64,000 nucleotides of DNA from UBA5704 sp036264355 (GCA_036264355.1 DATARD010000050.1:50497-114496), one strand, 5' to 3'. Counted from the first letter of the stretch, positions 51,520 to 59,816 are shown. Program-made: numbers and translations. Notes: a model not told the origin generated them from the letters alone.

Positions 51520-52349
51520 TGATCCACGGGACCGGCGGCCTCACTCTGCGCTCCCAGCTCAAGACCGCCCTCGCGCTCGTCGAGCGCGATCTCACGGTGC
51601 TCTTCAAGGACATCGTGCCCTTCTCCTTGCGCACCGCCATGCAGCCGGCGCTTTTCGCGTTCGTCTTCGGCTACGTCTTCCCGCGCATCGGCCAAGGCGT
51701 CGGCGGCGGCCACGGCGCGGCGGGAGCGGCGGCCTTCGTCACCATCCTCCTCCCGGGCCTGATGGCAAACACCATGATGTTCCAGGGAGTGACCGGCGTC
51801 GCTCTGCCCCTCGTCGCGGAGTTCTCGATCAGCCGCGAAATCGAAGACCGGGTCATGGCGCCGGTGCCGGTGCAGGTGGTCGGCCTGACCAAGGTGATCA
51901 GCGCCTCCATCCAGGCGTTCTTCGCCGGCTGGCTCGTCGTCCCCGCCGTCTGGATCGCCACCGGCGGCCATGCGCCGATCTCCTGGGAACACCCGTTCCG
52001 GCTGCTCACCATCATGCCGCTCTGCGCCTTGGTCGGCTCCGCCCTCGGCCTCCTCCTCGGCACCGTCATCTCGCCGCGCCGCATCAACTACCTCTTCGCG
52101 CTCCTCCTCGTGCCGCTCACCCTGCTCGGCTGCGTCTACTACCCCTGGATCGCGCTCCACGCCATCCCCTGGCTGCAGGCGCTGACCCTGCTCAATCCCG
52201 TCGTCTACATGAGCGAAGGTCTGCGCGCCGCCCTCGCGCCCAACCTGCCGCACATGCCGCTCTGGGCGGTGTATGGATTGCTGGTGACGGCTCTCGCGGT
52301 GATGCTGTCGATCGGATTGTCGAAGTTCAAGATGCGGGTGTTGACGTAG
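51516..52349 (+). CDS. ABC-2 type permease (DrrB-like)
   Basis: A 277-residue inner-membrane protein with six hydrophobic segments and the ABC-2 features LFKDIVPFSLRTAMQPALFAFVFGYVFP, FSISREIEDRVMAPVPV and LVPLTLLGCVYYPW. It overlaps the ATPase gene: AAGGAG lies 8 bases before the GTG at 51516, with an ATG at 51519 as alternative. The pair forms a transcriptional unit that ends in the large inverted repeat at 52374-52517. Confidence 0.9.
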   Translation: MMIHGTGGLTLRSQLKTALALVERDLTVLFKDIVPFSLRTAMQPALFAFVFGYVFPRIGQGVGGGHGAAGAAAFVTILLPGLMANTMMFQGVTGVALPLVAEFSISREIEDRVMAPVPVQVVGLTKVISASIQAFFAGWLVVPAVWIATGGHAPISWEHPFRLLTIMPLCALVGSALGLLLGTVISPRRINYLFALLLVPLTLLGCVYYPWIALHAIPWLQALTLLNPVVYMSEGLRAALAPNLPHMPLWAVYGLLVTALAVMLSIGLSKFKMRVLT

Positions 52350-52373
52350 GGGTAGGTTTGCCGAGCCGTTGAG

Positions 52374-52517
52374 CCTCACCCCCTGGCCCCCTCTCCCATC
52401 GCCCTCCCTTCCACCGGGAGAGGGGGGAAGAGCAAGCCAGTCCTTGCTGCAAGAGTTGGGCGGTGGCGCCCCTCGCCCGGGCGGCGGGAGGGCGATGGGA
52501 GAGGGGACGGGGTGAGG
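52374..52517. repeat. Large imperfect inverted repeat (REP/MITE-like)
   Basis: The left arm 52374-52408 and right arm 52486-52517 are complementary over ~32 bp (CCTCACCCC...CATCGCCCTCCC type), with only a few bulged bases. The ~77-base centre also contains GC-rich complementary blocks (CCACC/GGTGG). No transposase is nearby. It directly follows the ABC permease gene and could stop transcription, though there is no T-run. Confidence 0.8.
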
Positions 52518-52554
52518 GCTCCACGGTGGCTTTCGAGGCACCCTCTCAGCTTTG

Positions 52555-52640
52555 CCGCACAGCGCTCAGCGCCGTGGTTGCCACGTCGTGCACCGGCGTC
52601 GGGACGCCGGCCAGGCGGCCGAGGCGGGAGACGGCGCCGC
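52555..52640 (-). pseudogene. Duplicated 3' end of the ketopantoate reductase gene
   Basis: 86 bp that match the end of panE (53230-53315) with 5 mismatches, in the same orientation. The minus strand reads GAVSRLGRLAGVPTPVHDV, then ATTALSAVR. The two copies bracket minisatellite 3. Confidence 0.85.
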
Positions 52641-52904
52641 CATTGGCCACGACGGCGAGCTGCCGAGGAGATGCACAGGTTGATTGTCGCCGCCGCACAG
52701 GGATGGTTGACGCCGGCCAGTCAGGAGATCTACCGAGAGCTCCCTGTGACGTGGTGCCAGCGCCGGCTCCTCTGCCCTGTCGACCTGCACCTCTCTCCGA
52801 TCGACCTGTGGATCTCCGCCATGCGCTCGTTCCTCTCTCGGGAGCGTTCGTCGGTCGGGAAAGTACCCACCGGAACGAATCGGAACGCGAGCACTGCGGC
52901 AGGA
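52641..52904. other. Spacer between panE remnant and minisatellite 3
   Basis: No gene recognised. A weak ~21-base repetition (TCGACCTGCACCTCTCTCCGA, then TCGACCTGTGGATCTCCGCC) at 52775-52822 suggests older decayed tandem repeats. Confidence 0.35.
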
Positions 52905-53102
52905 GTGGGACTCTCAATGGCTGAGGGTGGGAGTCTCTGCGGCTGAGTGTCACACCCTCTGTGGCTGAGAGTGGGAGTCTTTGCGGCTGAGTATCCCACC
53001 CTCTGCGGCTGAGAGTGGGAGTCTTTGCCATCGAGAGTGGGACTCTCTGTCGTTGAGAGTGGGACTCTCCAGGACAGAGAGTGGGACACTCGGCGGCAGA
53101 GA
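52905..53102. repeat. Minisatellite 3: ~22-bp tandem repeat (9 units) with hairpins
   Basis: Nine units average 22 bp (individual units 20-24), consensus GTGGGACTCTCNNNGGCTGAGA. Where units abut, GAGAGTGGGACTCTC forms a 6-bp-stem hairpin with a GGG loop, repeated along the array. It is followed by the 3' end of panE. Confidence 0.85.
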
Positions 53103-53217
53103 GTCGGAGCGCCGGCACTGTGCGTCAGCTTCCTGAAGCTTGCTCGGCCTCGGCCTCAGGAGCCGGCCATATGGCCTGGAAACCGGACGCACCGAAGTAT
53201 AGCCGGCTCAAGTAGCT

Positions 53218-54135
53218 TCAGCGAACCGGCCGCACAACGCTCAGCGCCGTGGTCGCCACGTCGTGCACCGGCGTTGGAACTCCGGCCAGGCGGCCGAGGC
53301 GGGAGACGGCGCCGCTCAGGTCGTCGATCTCGGTCGGGCCGCCGGATTCGAGGTCGAGCAGGAAGCTCGGCTGCATGGCCGCCGGCATCCCGGCGATGAC
53401 GGACAACAGCTTGTCCTCCATGCCCTCAGCCAGCGCGACGCCGCGCGCCCGGGCGACGGCGCCGACCTCGCGGACGGCGCGTTCGATGAGCAGCGGACCG
53501 TAGGGCGCTTCGCGCACCGGACCGATCGGCGCGCGGGCGAGGCCGCAGGCGGCGGCCATGGAGGCGATGAAGGCGAGCTTGCGCCAGAGGTCGGCGGTGA
53601 TGTCGGCCGACACCCGGGCCTCGGCGCCGGCTTCGTGGAACGCGGTGACGATCCGTTCCGCGCGCTCGGAAGGCGGCCCGGAGCGCTCGCCGACGACGAT
53701 GCGCTGAAAGTCGCTGCGCCGCTCGACGACCCCGGGCGCGACGCGGGCGGCGCTGATCTCGGTCAGCCCGCCGAGCACGCGGTCGCCCGGCACGCCGAGC
53801 TCGATCAGCCGGTCGGCGGCCTCGACGCCGTTGAGGAGCGGCAGGATCACCGCGCCGGCTTCGGCCAGCCGCTTGGCCACCGGCGCGATCTCCGGCAGCG
53901 AGTAGCTCTTGACGGCTATGACGGCGAGCTCGCTGCCTTCGAGCTCCTGGGGATCGGCGGTGGCCTGGACCGCTGCGGTGAACGGCCCTTCCGGCGTCCG
54001 CACCTCGAGACCGTGCGCCCGCACCGCTTGGAGATGAGCGCCGCGGGCCAGCAGGCCGACGTCATGACCGGCACGGGCGAGGAGACCTCCGAAATAGCCG
54101 CCGACTCCACCTGCTCCCAGAACCGCGATCCGCAT
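53218..54135 (-). CDS. panE: 2-dehydropantoate 2-reductase (ketopantoate reductase)
   Basis: A 305-residue cytosolic enzyme that reduces ketopantoate to pantoate with NADPH for pantothenate and CoA synthesis. The Rossmann motif GAGGVGGYFG opens the protein, followed by VIAVKSYSL, the catalytic-lysine region LWRKLAFIASM (Lys in the first helix of the C-terminal domain) and PSFLLDLESGGPTEIDDLSG. Length and motifs are normal. GGAGG lies before the ATG. Partial copies of both its ends lie outside it, at 52555-52640 and ~55134-55209. Confidence 0.93.
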   Translation of the reverse strand: MRIAVLGAGGVGGYFGGLLARAGHDVGLLARGAHLQAVRAHGLEVRTPEGPFTAAVQATADPQELEGSELAVIAVKSYSLPEIAPVAKRLAEAGAVILPLLNGVEAADRLIELGVPGDRVLGGLTEISAARVAPGVVERRSDFQRIVVGERSGPPSERAERIVTAFHEAGAEARVSADITADLWRKLAFIASMAAACGLARAPIGPVREAPYGPLLIERAVREVGAVARARGVALAEGMEDKLLSVIAGMPAAMQPSFLLDLESGGPTEIDDLSGAVSRLGRLAGVPTPVHDVATTALSVVRPVR

Positions 54136-54273
54136 CGCCGTACCTCCTCTCGGAACGCTCCAGTTATATCCTAAGGCCGCCGATGCCGCGGCTTGCAGCG
54201 GCTATTGCGCAATCGGCGTAACGAAAGCTTCTCTCCGAGCGCCTATCAGACGAACGAGAAAGGAGCGAGCACA

Positions 54274-55125
54274 ATGAGCTGGAGCTTCCAGACGAACGAC
54301 CGATACCACGCGCAGGACACCTCATATTACTGCGGAGCCGCCTGCGCCATGATGATCCTCAACGAAATCGGTGTCGCGTACACCGACCTGGATCAGAACG
54401 ACCTCTACACCTCGAACCACAATCACAACGCGAACTCCGGCTGGTTCACCGATCCGTACGGGCTCTGCTACACCCTCAACGACCGCCGGCCCGCCTCCTT
54501 CCTGCCAAACTTCTTTGTCGTCCACAAGCGCCTGACCGAGCCGGAAGGGACGCGGGACGTCGTCTTTACGCTCTACCGTGATCGGAGGGCATTCTCTGTA
54601 CGTGCGGATCGACGGCCGGATCTTTACACAGCTCACGACGGGCCGGGGTGCTTGATCACGCCCGCCGCAGCGATCGAAGCCGCGCGGCGCGGCCTCGAAG
54701 CTCTCGGTCTCGACAGGAGCCCCGGCATTGCTTCCGCGCTCGCCGCAGCAAACGCCGGGGCGCCTGTGCTCGTCGCGCGGCTCGACCAGCCGGATCGTGC
54801 CTACTATCTTGTGCCATGGGCCGGAGACCGAGGCATTGAGCTCGTGGTGCAGGTCGACGCGTCCTCGGGCATCATGGCCAGCGCGGCGCATCTGCCACAA
54901 CCGCTGCCTCAGCTCGTGATCGCACCGGAAGAGGCGCGCCAGGTCGTGCGCGAGCGAGCCGGCCAACGCGCTCTCGGCGAGCCCCGGCTGGTCTGGCGGC
55001 CCTGCCGCGAAAGCTCCAGCCCGCTGCAGCCCCTGTATCAGGTCCACACGGACGAAGGGGATGTCTTCGTCGGCGTGGATGCCGCGGTCTATCGGCAACT
55101 CACGCCATTCGGCAGGGGGGGATGA
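54274..55125 (+). CDS. C39/papain-like cysteine peptidase-related protein, probably internally deleted
   Basis: A 283-residue protein. It opens WSFQTNDRYHAQDTSYYCGAACAMMILNEIG, with catalytic-type Cys20 in the Y-C-G-A-A motif of C39-like peptidases. From memory, relatives have a His-Trp region after the TLY segment; here that region is missing. Instead, about 23 residues (AFSVRADRRPDLYTAHD) of poor quality lead straight into a conserved C-terminal region (YYLVPWAGDRGIELVVQVD, then PLYQVHTDEGDVFVGVD). Another frame at 54574-54635 reads VIGGHSLYVRIDGRIFTQL, so a frameshift or recombination joint lies here. AAAGGAG 8 bases before the ATG supports the start. Activity is doubtful. Confidence 0.6.
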   Translation: MSWSFQTNDRYHAQDTSYYCGAACAMMILNEIGVAYTDLDQNDLYTSNHNHNANSGWFTDPYGLCYTLNDRRPASFLPNFFVVHKRLTEPEGTRDVVFTLYRDRRAFSVRADRRPDLYTAHDGPGCLITPAAAIEAARRGLEALGLDRSPGIASALAAANAGAPVLVARLDQPDRAYYLVPWAGDRGIELVVQVDASSGIMASAAHLPQPLPQLVIAPEEARQVVRERAGQRALGEPRLVWRPCRESSSPLQPLYQVHTDEGDVFVGVDAAVYRQLTPFGRGG

Positions 55126-55133
55126 CGAGCCCA

Positions 55134-55209
55134 TCGGCACGGGCGAGAAGACCTCCGAAGTACTCCGAAGTCGCCGCCGACTCCGCTCGGGACACTTCCG
55201 TTATATCCT
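55134..55209 (-). pseudogene. Duplicated 5' end and leader of panE
   Basis: The plus strand here matches 54069-54109 (codons ~9-22 of panE) and 54151-54171 (its upstream leader with TTATATCCT), in the same orientation, with the start-codon region lost and a short internal duplication (CCGAAGTACT). The minus strand reads GVGGDFG where panE has GVGGYFG. The copies bracket the C39-like gene. Confidence 0.75.
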
Positions 55210-55239
55210 TCTCCCTCCCCTTTGATCCAGGAGTCAGCC

Positions 55240-55821
55240 ATGCCAGAAGGACCGGAAGTCGAAACCGAGCGGTTGCACGAAGCCATCCATGAAGAGCTGG
55301 AGAGGGAAGGCGGCACCTTCCTCAAGCGGATCGCGTTGACCACCGCCCTCCTCGCCGCGCTGGCCGCCATCGCCTCCCTCTACGCCGGAGCGACCGTCAA
55401 CGAGGCGCTGGTGCTCAAGACCGAGGCCACCCGCCTGCAGGCCGAGGCGTCGGACCAGTGGGCCTACTACCAGGCCAAGGGGGTCAAAGCCGCGATCGCC
55501 GAAGCATCCGCGACCTCCTGGCTGGCGATCGGCAAGCCGGCGCCGCCCGAGTACGCCGCGAGCCAGAAGCGGTACAAGGACGAGCAGAAGGAGATCGACG
55601 CGAAGGCACGCGAGAAGGAGAAGGAACGGGACGAGAAGTCCACCGAAGCCGATCACCTCCTCCACCGCCACCATCTCTTCGCCGACTCCGTCGCGCTGCT
55701 CCAGGTCTCGATCGCCCTCGGCGCCGTGGCCGCGCTCACCCGCAGCCGCTTCGCCTGGATCGCCTCGATGGCGGTCGGCGGCACCGGCATCGTGCTGCTC
55801 GCGTACACATTCATCAAGTAA
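55240..55821 (+). CDS. DUF4337 membrane protein
   Basis: A 193-residue protein with the DUF4337 layout: an N-terminal amphipathic region, a first membrane helix (IALTTALLAALAAIASLYAG), a long charged coiled-coil stretch (YAASQKRYKDEQKEIDAKAREKEKERDEK), LLHRHHLFADSVALLQVSIALGAVAAL and a last helix (WIASMAVGGTGIVLLAYTF). Function is unknown. AGGAG 7 bases before the ATG sets the start. It lies 12 bp upstream of the desaturase gene. Confidence 0.88.
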   Translation: MPEGPEVETERLHEAIHEELEREGGTFLKRIALTTALLAALAAIASLYAGATVNEALVLKTEATRLQAEASDQWAYYQAKGVKAAIAEASATSWLAIGKPAPPEYAASQKRYKDEQKEIDAKAREKEKERDEKSTEADHLLHRHHLFADSVALLQVSIALGAVAALTRSRFAWIASMAVGGTGIVLLAYTFIK

Positions 55822-55833
55822 CGAGCCGCCACC

Positions 55834-56934
55834 ATGAGCACGAAATCCGCCGCGGGCGCCGTCGCGGCCCCGGGCTCCGATCCCGCTCTGCGCGACGACA
55901 TGATCGCGGCGCGCCGTGTCGGCCGCCACTTCCTCAAGCTCCAGCGGGAGCATCCGCGGTGGCTCCGCGCCCAGACCCGGGCCAACCGGGCTCTCGCGCT
56001 CGAATGGTTCCTGCTGATCGCCATCACCTATCTGCTGGTCTATGCACCGTTGCCGCTAGTGCTCAAGGTCCTCTTCCTCATTCCCTGGGCCCTCTATTCG
56101 AGCCTGGCACTGGACGTGGACATCCACTACTTCAACCACTGGCCGCTGTTCGCGCGCCGGGGGATGAACCGCTGCGTCCGCCTCGCCGGCATCCTGGTCT
56201 TCGCGAGCCCGCTGGAGATCAGCCACCACCACTGGCAGCACCACCGCTACAACGACCCCTACGACGATCCGCAGACCATGCTCACCGCCGTCGCGCGCGA
56301 GCCGGGGCTGCGGAGCTGGATCGCTCTGGTGAAGTATCTGGGGACGGAGACGCTGCGCTCGCTCTGGGGCTTCCTCCCCTGGACGGCGACGCCGGACTAC
56401 ATCCAGGCCCTGCGCCGGTCGCGGCCGGGCGAGCACCGCGAGATCACCTTCAACCGCTGGGCGAACCTGATCTGGCTGCTCGTCCTCCTGGTGGTGGATT
56501 GGAAAGACACGGCGCTGCTCCTGGTGCCCGCGACCCTGCTCCTGGCGCCCCTGGCGAGCTTCGTGATGAACCTGACGGACCATGCGCCGAGCGATTTGAC
56601 CCACCCCTTCCGGCAGGCCACCTACCTGGAGCCGCGGACGCGGATGGAAAAGCTGCTCTCCTTCGTCAACCACTACACCGCGGCGACGCACCTCACCCAC
56701 CACCTCTTCCCGCACGTCCACTGGTGCCACATCCGCCGGCTCCAGCGGCGCCTGCTGCGCACCTACGCCCGCTGGGGAGCGCCGCGCTCGATGATCGTGG
56801 GCTCGGTGCTGCTGGGAAACCCCTTCGGCTTCCTCCAGGTGCTGCGTGCCCTGCGCCGCCAACGCGCCGTGCGGGAGGTCTGGCCCGGCGCGGAAGACCT
56901 GCCGGGCGTCGGGGCGTTGCTGGAAGAGGGGTGA
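55834..56934 (+). CDS. Membrane fatty acid desaturase family protein
   Basis: A 366-residue integral membrane protein. Three histidine boxes would bind the di-iron centre: DIHYFNH (~96), SHHHWQHHRY (~130) and THLTHHLFPHVHW (~285), each near hydrophobic segments. Members introduce double bonds into lipid acyl chains or hydroxylate related substrates using O2. The regiospecificity cannot be read from the sequence. It probably shares a transcript with the DUF4337 gene. Confidence 0.9.
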   Translation: MSTKSAAGAVAAPGSDPALRDDMIAARRVGRHFLKLQREHPRWLRAQTRANRALALEWFLLIAITYLLVYAPLPLVLKVLFLIPWALYSSLALDVDIHYFNHWPLFARRGMNRCVRLAGILVFASPLEISHHHWQHHRYNDPYDDPQTMLTAVAREPGLRSWIALVKYLGTETLRSLWGFLPWTATPDYIQALRRSRPGEHREITFNRWANLIWLLVLLVVDWKDTALLLVPATLLLAPLASFVMNLTDHAPSDLTHPFRQATYLEPRTRMEKLLSFVNHYTAATHLTHHLFPHVHWCHIRRLQRRLLRTYARWGAPRSMIVGSVLLGNPFGFLQVLRALRRQRAVREVWPGAEDLPGVGALLEEG

Positions 56935-56936
56935 CG

Positions 56937-57443
56937 CTAAAACAGGGAGAGCTGAGACACGGGCGGCTTGCAGATCTTCAAGCTGTGTCCGGCAACATTG
57001 CCGCTCAAGCCGAGGAGGCTCACTTTGTCCTTGGTGCCTTTGTCGAACGTATAGAAAGCGTCTACTGTTCGATTGATCGCCGTCGCGAGGTGAAGGGCGT
57101 CTGCCGCAGCCACCACCCCTTTTTGTCGCCCTGCCTGTTTCTCTCGCTGATAGTACTCTCGAATCTCTCTCGCCAATTTGATGATGGGGGGTTCAAGGTC
57201 GACCAGCTCTATGCTCCGCATGACACGACTGTATTTTCTTTGTGCCTCGGGCGGCATGTTGCCGATGAGCACCTCGGTATTGACCAGGGCTGATGTCACA
57301 ATCGTGACAAGCCCCTTATTGAGCTTCCGCACGCAGTCGCGAATGCCTTCCTGTTCGCCGGCAGGGCGTTGCTCGCCTGTGAGCCACGCGATGAAAATAC
57401 AGGAATCCCAATAGACAACAAGATCGTCGTTGGGTCCGGTCAT
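56937..57443 (-). CDS. PIN-domain toxin
   Basis: A 168-residue PIN ribonuclease: VVYWDSCIFIAWL with Asp12, a central NTEVLIG, AAADALHLATAI with conserved Asp and FYTFDKGTKD with the last Asp. It is longer than typical VapC and has a ~25-residue C-terminal extension. It overlaps the preceding partner gene as ATGA, typical of a toxin-antitoxin pair. It is convergent with the desaturase gene, 2 bp apart. Confidence 0.82.
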   Translation of the reverse strand: MTGPNDDLVVYWDSCIFIAWLTGEQRPAGEQEGIRDCVRKLNKGLVTIVTSALVNTEVLIGNMPPEAQRKYSRVMRSIELVDLEPPIIKLAREIREYYQREKQAGRQKGVVAAADALHLATAINRTVDAFYTFDKGTKDKVSLLGLSGNVAGHSLKICKPPVSQLSLF

Positions 57444-57922
57444 CGAGCCTGCTCGCCCAGGAGAGCCAGCAGCTCTTCCTCCTGCTCCAGGCGGCGATGC
57501 GCAACCCAGTCCTCGGCCGGAGTCCCGTCAGTGAGATTCGGCGCGCTTCCGAGAAGCTCATCGAAGGTGGGCATGTCTTCCTCATCTTCGAGCGTTACAA
57601 TCCGGCTCACTTCAACAGCAAAGGGGTAGGAATCGTTTGTCCGGTACCGAAGCGTGCCATGAATCTCAACGTATCGGTTCACTGCCCCTACTGCTTCTTT
57701 GACGAGCACGCTCGGGAAATGACAGTTGACCCTGGAGGGTCCTGCGTGCGGGTAGATCTCGAAAACATTGGCGGAGCCATGCAGGTTGATGGCTTCCAGC
57801 TTTCCTCGAATGAAACCCTGATGGACCCACTGGTCGCGAAGGAAATCAGCCTCACGGACCTGGCCGTCGTCGGCCGGGAGGCCCTCAAGTGCCAAGCTCG
57901 CGTGTTGTTTGGCCATATGCAC
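57440..57922 (-). CDS. Putative antitoxin partner of the PIN toxin, unknown family
   Basis: A 160-residue protein not resembling VapB, PHD, AbrB or other antitoxins I know. The N-terminal ~110 residues look like a beta-rich domain (FIRGKLEAINLHGSANVFEIYPHAGP, VNRYVEIHGTLRYR), then VSRIVTLEDEEDMPTFDELLG begins an acidic helical tail that could wrap the toxin (DGTPAEDWVAHRRLEQEEELLALL). Coupling (ATGA) and position are the evidence for its role. An ATG at 57916 is an alternative start. Confidence 0.65.
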   Translation of the reverse strand: MHMAKQHASLALEGLPADDGQVREADFLRDQWVHQGFIRGKLEAINLHGSANVFEIYPHAGPSRVNCHFPSVLVKEAVGAVNRYVEIHGTLRYRTNDSYPFAVEVSRIVTLEDEEDMPTFDELLGSAPNLTDGTPAEDWVAHRRLEQEEELLALLGEQAR

Positions 57923-57955
57923 CCTCCCGTCCCATTCTAGCGCGACAGGTCCCCC

Positions 57956-59755
57956 TCACTCCACCCGGCGCGCTTTCACCACCCCCGCCGCCGTTTTCGC
58001 AACCAGGTCCGTGCCCTCGAAGGTGAGGCGGACGGTGGTGCCGGTGCGCACGTCGTAGCTCGCGAAGGAGCCGTCGGCCTGGGGGACGAAGACGACGGGC
58101 ATCGGCGCGTCCATGAAGCGGAGGGTCTCGACGCCCATGCCGCTCCAGCCCAGCTCGGCGAGCTTGGTTCCCTTCTCGAAGGTCAGGCGGGCGTAGGTGA
58201 AGGGGTGGCCGCCGTAGGACTCGTTGCCCAGCACCTCGGAGCTTTTCCAGGCGCCGAGCTTGTCCAGCCAGGGGGCGAAGGCGGCTTTGGTTTCGTCCGC
58301 GGCTTTCGGTGGCGGCTCGCTGCGCAGCTCGGCGTAGGGTTTCGGGTTGCCGGTGCGCAGGCCGTCGAGCGCTTCGGTGGTCTTGGCGAGGCGGTTGGCC
58401 ATCGCCTCCCTGTCCTCGTCGTCCTGCACGGCGAGGAGCACGGCGAACGCCTGCGGCCCTCCGGCGGTGATCTCCAGGCGGTGACGATCCCCCGCGGCGC
58501 CCACGGCGGAGGTGGCCACCTTCAGCCGATCACCGGACGGTAACGCATACGTGCCGGCGCGTTGGGCGAGCGCCGCCACGGCCTTGGCGTCGAGCGGCGC
58601 GACGGCCGGCGGCTCGGGATCGGGGAGCCCGAAGAGTCGCTTTTCGAGATGCGGAGTGACCGAGATCACCGAATAGTCGGTGCTGTTCGAGCTGCCGATG
58701 ATCACGATGTTGGCATCCAGATAGCGCCGGAAATCGGACTCGAACACCAGGTTGCCGCCGAGATGGTCGACCTGGAGGCCGCCTTTCGGATCTTTCTCGA
58801 TGTTCCAGCCGTAGCCGTAGCTCGCGTGCGCCATGCGGCCTTGCGAGACGTAGGGGACGAACAGCTTGTCGCGCTCCTCCTTGGACAGCACCGTGTCGCC
58901 CTGGAGGACGACGTGCCAGCGGTAGAGGTCGCCGGTGGTGGTCAGGATGCCGCCGTTGCCGCGCAGGTTCCAGTACGGCCCGTCGGGCGCCCAGGGGTGA
59001 TCGAACGGCGTGCCCCAGTCGCTGGTGGGAAGGTAGCCGTGCGGAACGAGCTCGCGGTCGGGCACGTGGAAGCCGGTGTGGAGCATGCCGGCCGGCACGA
59101 AGATGTGCTCCTTCAGATAGGTTTCGAACGGCTGCTTGGACGCGATCTCGACGATCGCGGCGAGCAGGTCGTAGCCCACGTTCGAGTAGTGGAACTTGCG
59201 GCCCGGCTGGCTCAGCAGCGCGGAGTCCATCGCCCGCTTCACCATCTCGTCGCGCGAGATGGGCTCGTACTCGTCGCCGAGCACGTCCGGCATCCCCGAG
59301 GTGTGGGTGAGCAGCATGTGGACGGTGATCTCGTCCTTGCGGCCGGGGAGGGGACCGAAGAACTTGTTGATCGGATCCTCGACCTTGAGCTTGCCTTCCA
59401 TCTCCAGCTTGAGGATGGCGGCGGCGGTGAACTGCTTGGAGATCGAGGCGATGTCGAAGACCGTGCTCGCCGTGTAGGGGCGTTTGGCGGCACGGTCGGC
59501 GAGGCCGTAGCCCTTGTTGAGCACCACCTGGCCGTCCTTGGCGACCAGCGCCGAGCCCGAGAAGCCGAACACCTCCAACTGGGAGAGGTAACGGTCCAGC
59601 GCTTCGCCGAGCGGACCGTGCACCTCGTCGCGTCCGCTGACGTTGACGGCGGCCGGAGCGGTCTTCTGCTGGCCGCAGGCGGCGGTGCCCGAAAAGAGGA
59701 GGAGGATGAGGAAGAGCGGGGCCCAGGGGTCGAGATTGCGGCGTATCTGGCTCAT
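57956..59755 (-). CDS. Class C beta-lactamase-related serine hydrolase (lipoprotein or secreted)
   Basis: A 599-residue exported enzyme. The signal peptide APLFLILLLFSGTAAC ends in Cys, a possible but atypical lipobox. Catalytic motifs of class C/penicillin-binding-type hydrolases: SISK (Ser104, Lys107), HYSNVGY (Tyr190) and VDHLGG (His ~330). The C-terminal ~230 residues form an extra beta-rich domain (LKVATSAVG, FTYARLTFEKGTKL). Such proteins act as D-amino peptidases or esterases, and rarely as true beta-lactamases. The ATG at 59755 is placed at the signal peptide. Confidence 0.88.
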   Translation of the reverse strand: MSQIRRNLDPWAPLFLILLLFSGTAACGQQKTAPAAVNVSGRDEVHGPLGEALDRYLSQLEVFGFSGSALVAKDGQVVLNKGYGLADRAAKRPYTASTVFDIASISKQFTAAAILKLEMEGKLKVEDPINKFFGPLPGRKDEITVHMLLTHTSGMPDVLGDEYEPISRDEMVKRAMDSALLSQPGRKFHYSNVGYDLLAAIVEIASKQPFETYLKEHIFVPAGMLHTGFHVPDRELVPHGYLPTSDWGTPFDHPWAPDGPYWNLRGNGGILTTTGDLYRWHVVLQGDTVLSKEERDKLFVPYVSQGRMAHASYGYGWNIEKDPKGGLQVDHLGGNLVFESDFRRYLDANIVIIGSSNSTDYSVISVTPHLEKRLFGLPDPEPPAVAPLDAKAVAALAQRAGTYALPSGDRLKVATSAVGAAGDRHRLEITAGGPQAFAVLLAVQDDEDREAMANRLAKTTEALDGLRTGNPKPYAELRSEPPPKAADETKAAFAPWLDKLGAWKSSEVLGNESYGGHPFTYARLTFEKGTKLAELGWSGMGVETLRFMDAPMPVVFVPQADGSFASYDVRTGTTVRLTFEGTDLVAKTAAGVVKARRVE

Positions 59756-59816
59756 CGGGGCACATCTTGGCACAGTTGCCCCGGCGGGTTGCCACACGCT
59801 TCTCTCGCTCGGCTAG

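Noticed and set aside
50488..52349. Exporter of the NRPS product
   Set aside because: The ABC pair is more than 25 kb away, separated by housekeeping genes on both strands, and nothing links it to the cluster.
34206..53102. CRISPR arrays
   Set aside because: The repeats are head-to-tail with no unique spacers, and no cas genes are present.
57956..59755. True beta-lactamase resistance gene
   Set aside because: The SxxK, YxN and HxG motifs are shared by many D-amino peptidases and esterases, and the extra C-terminal domain is not typical of AmpC enzymes.
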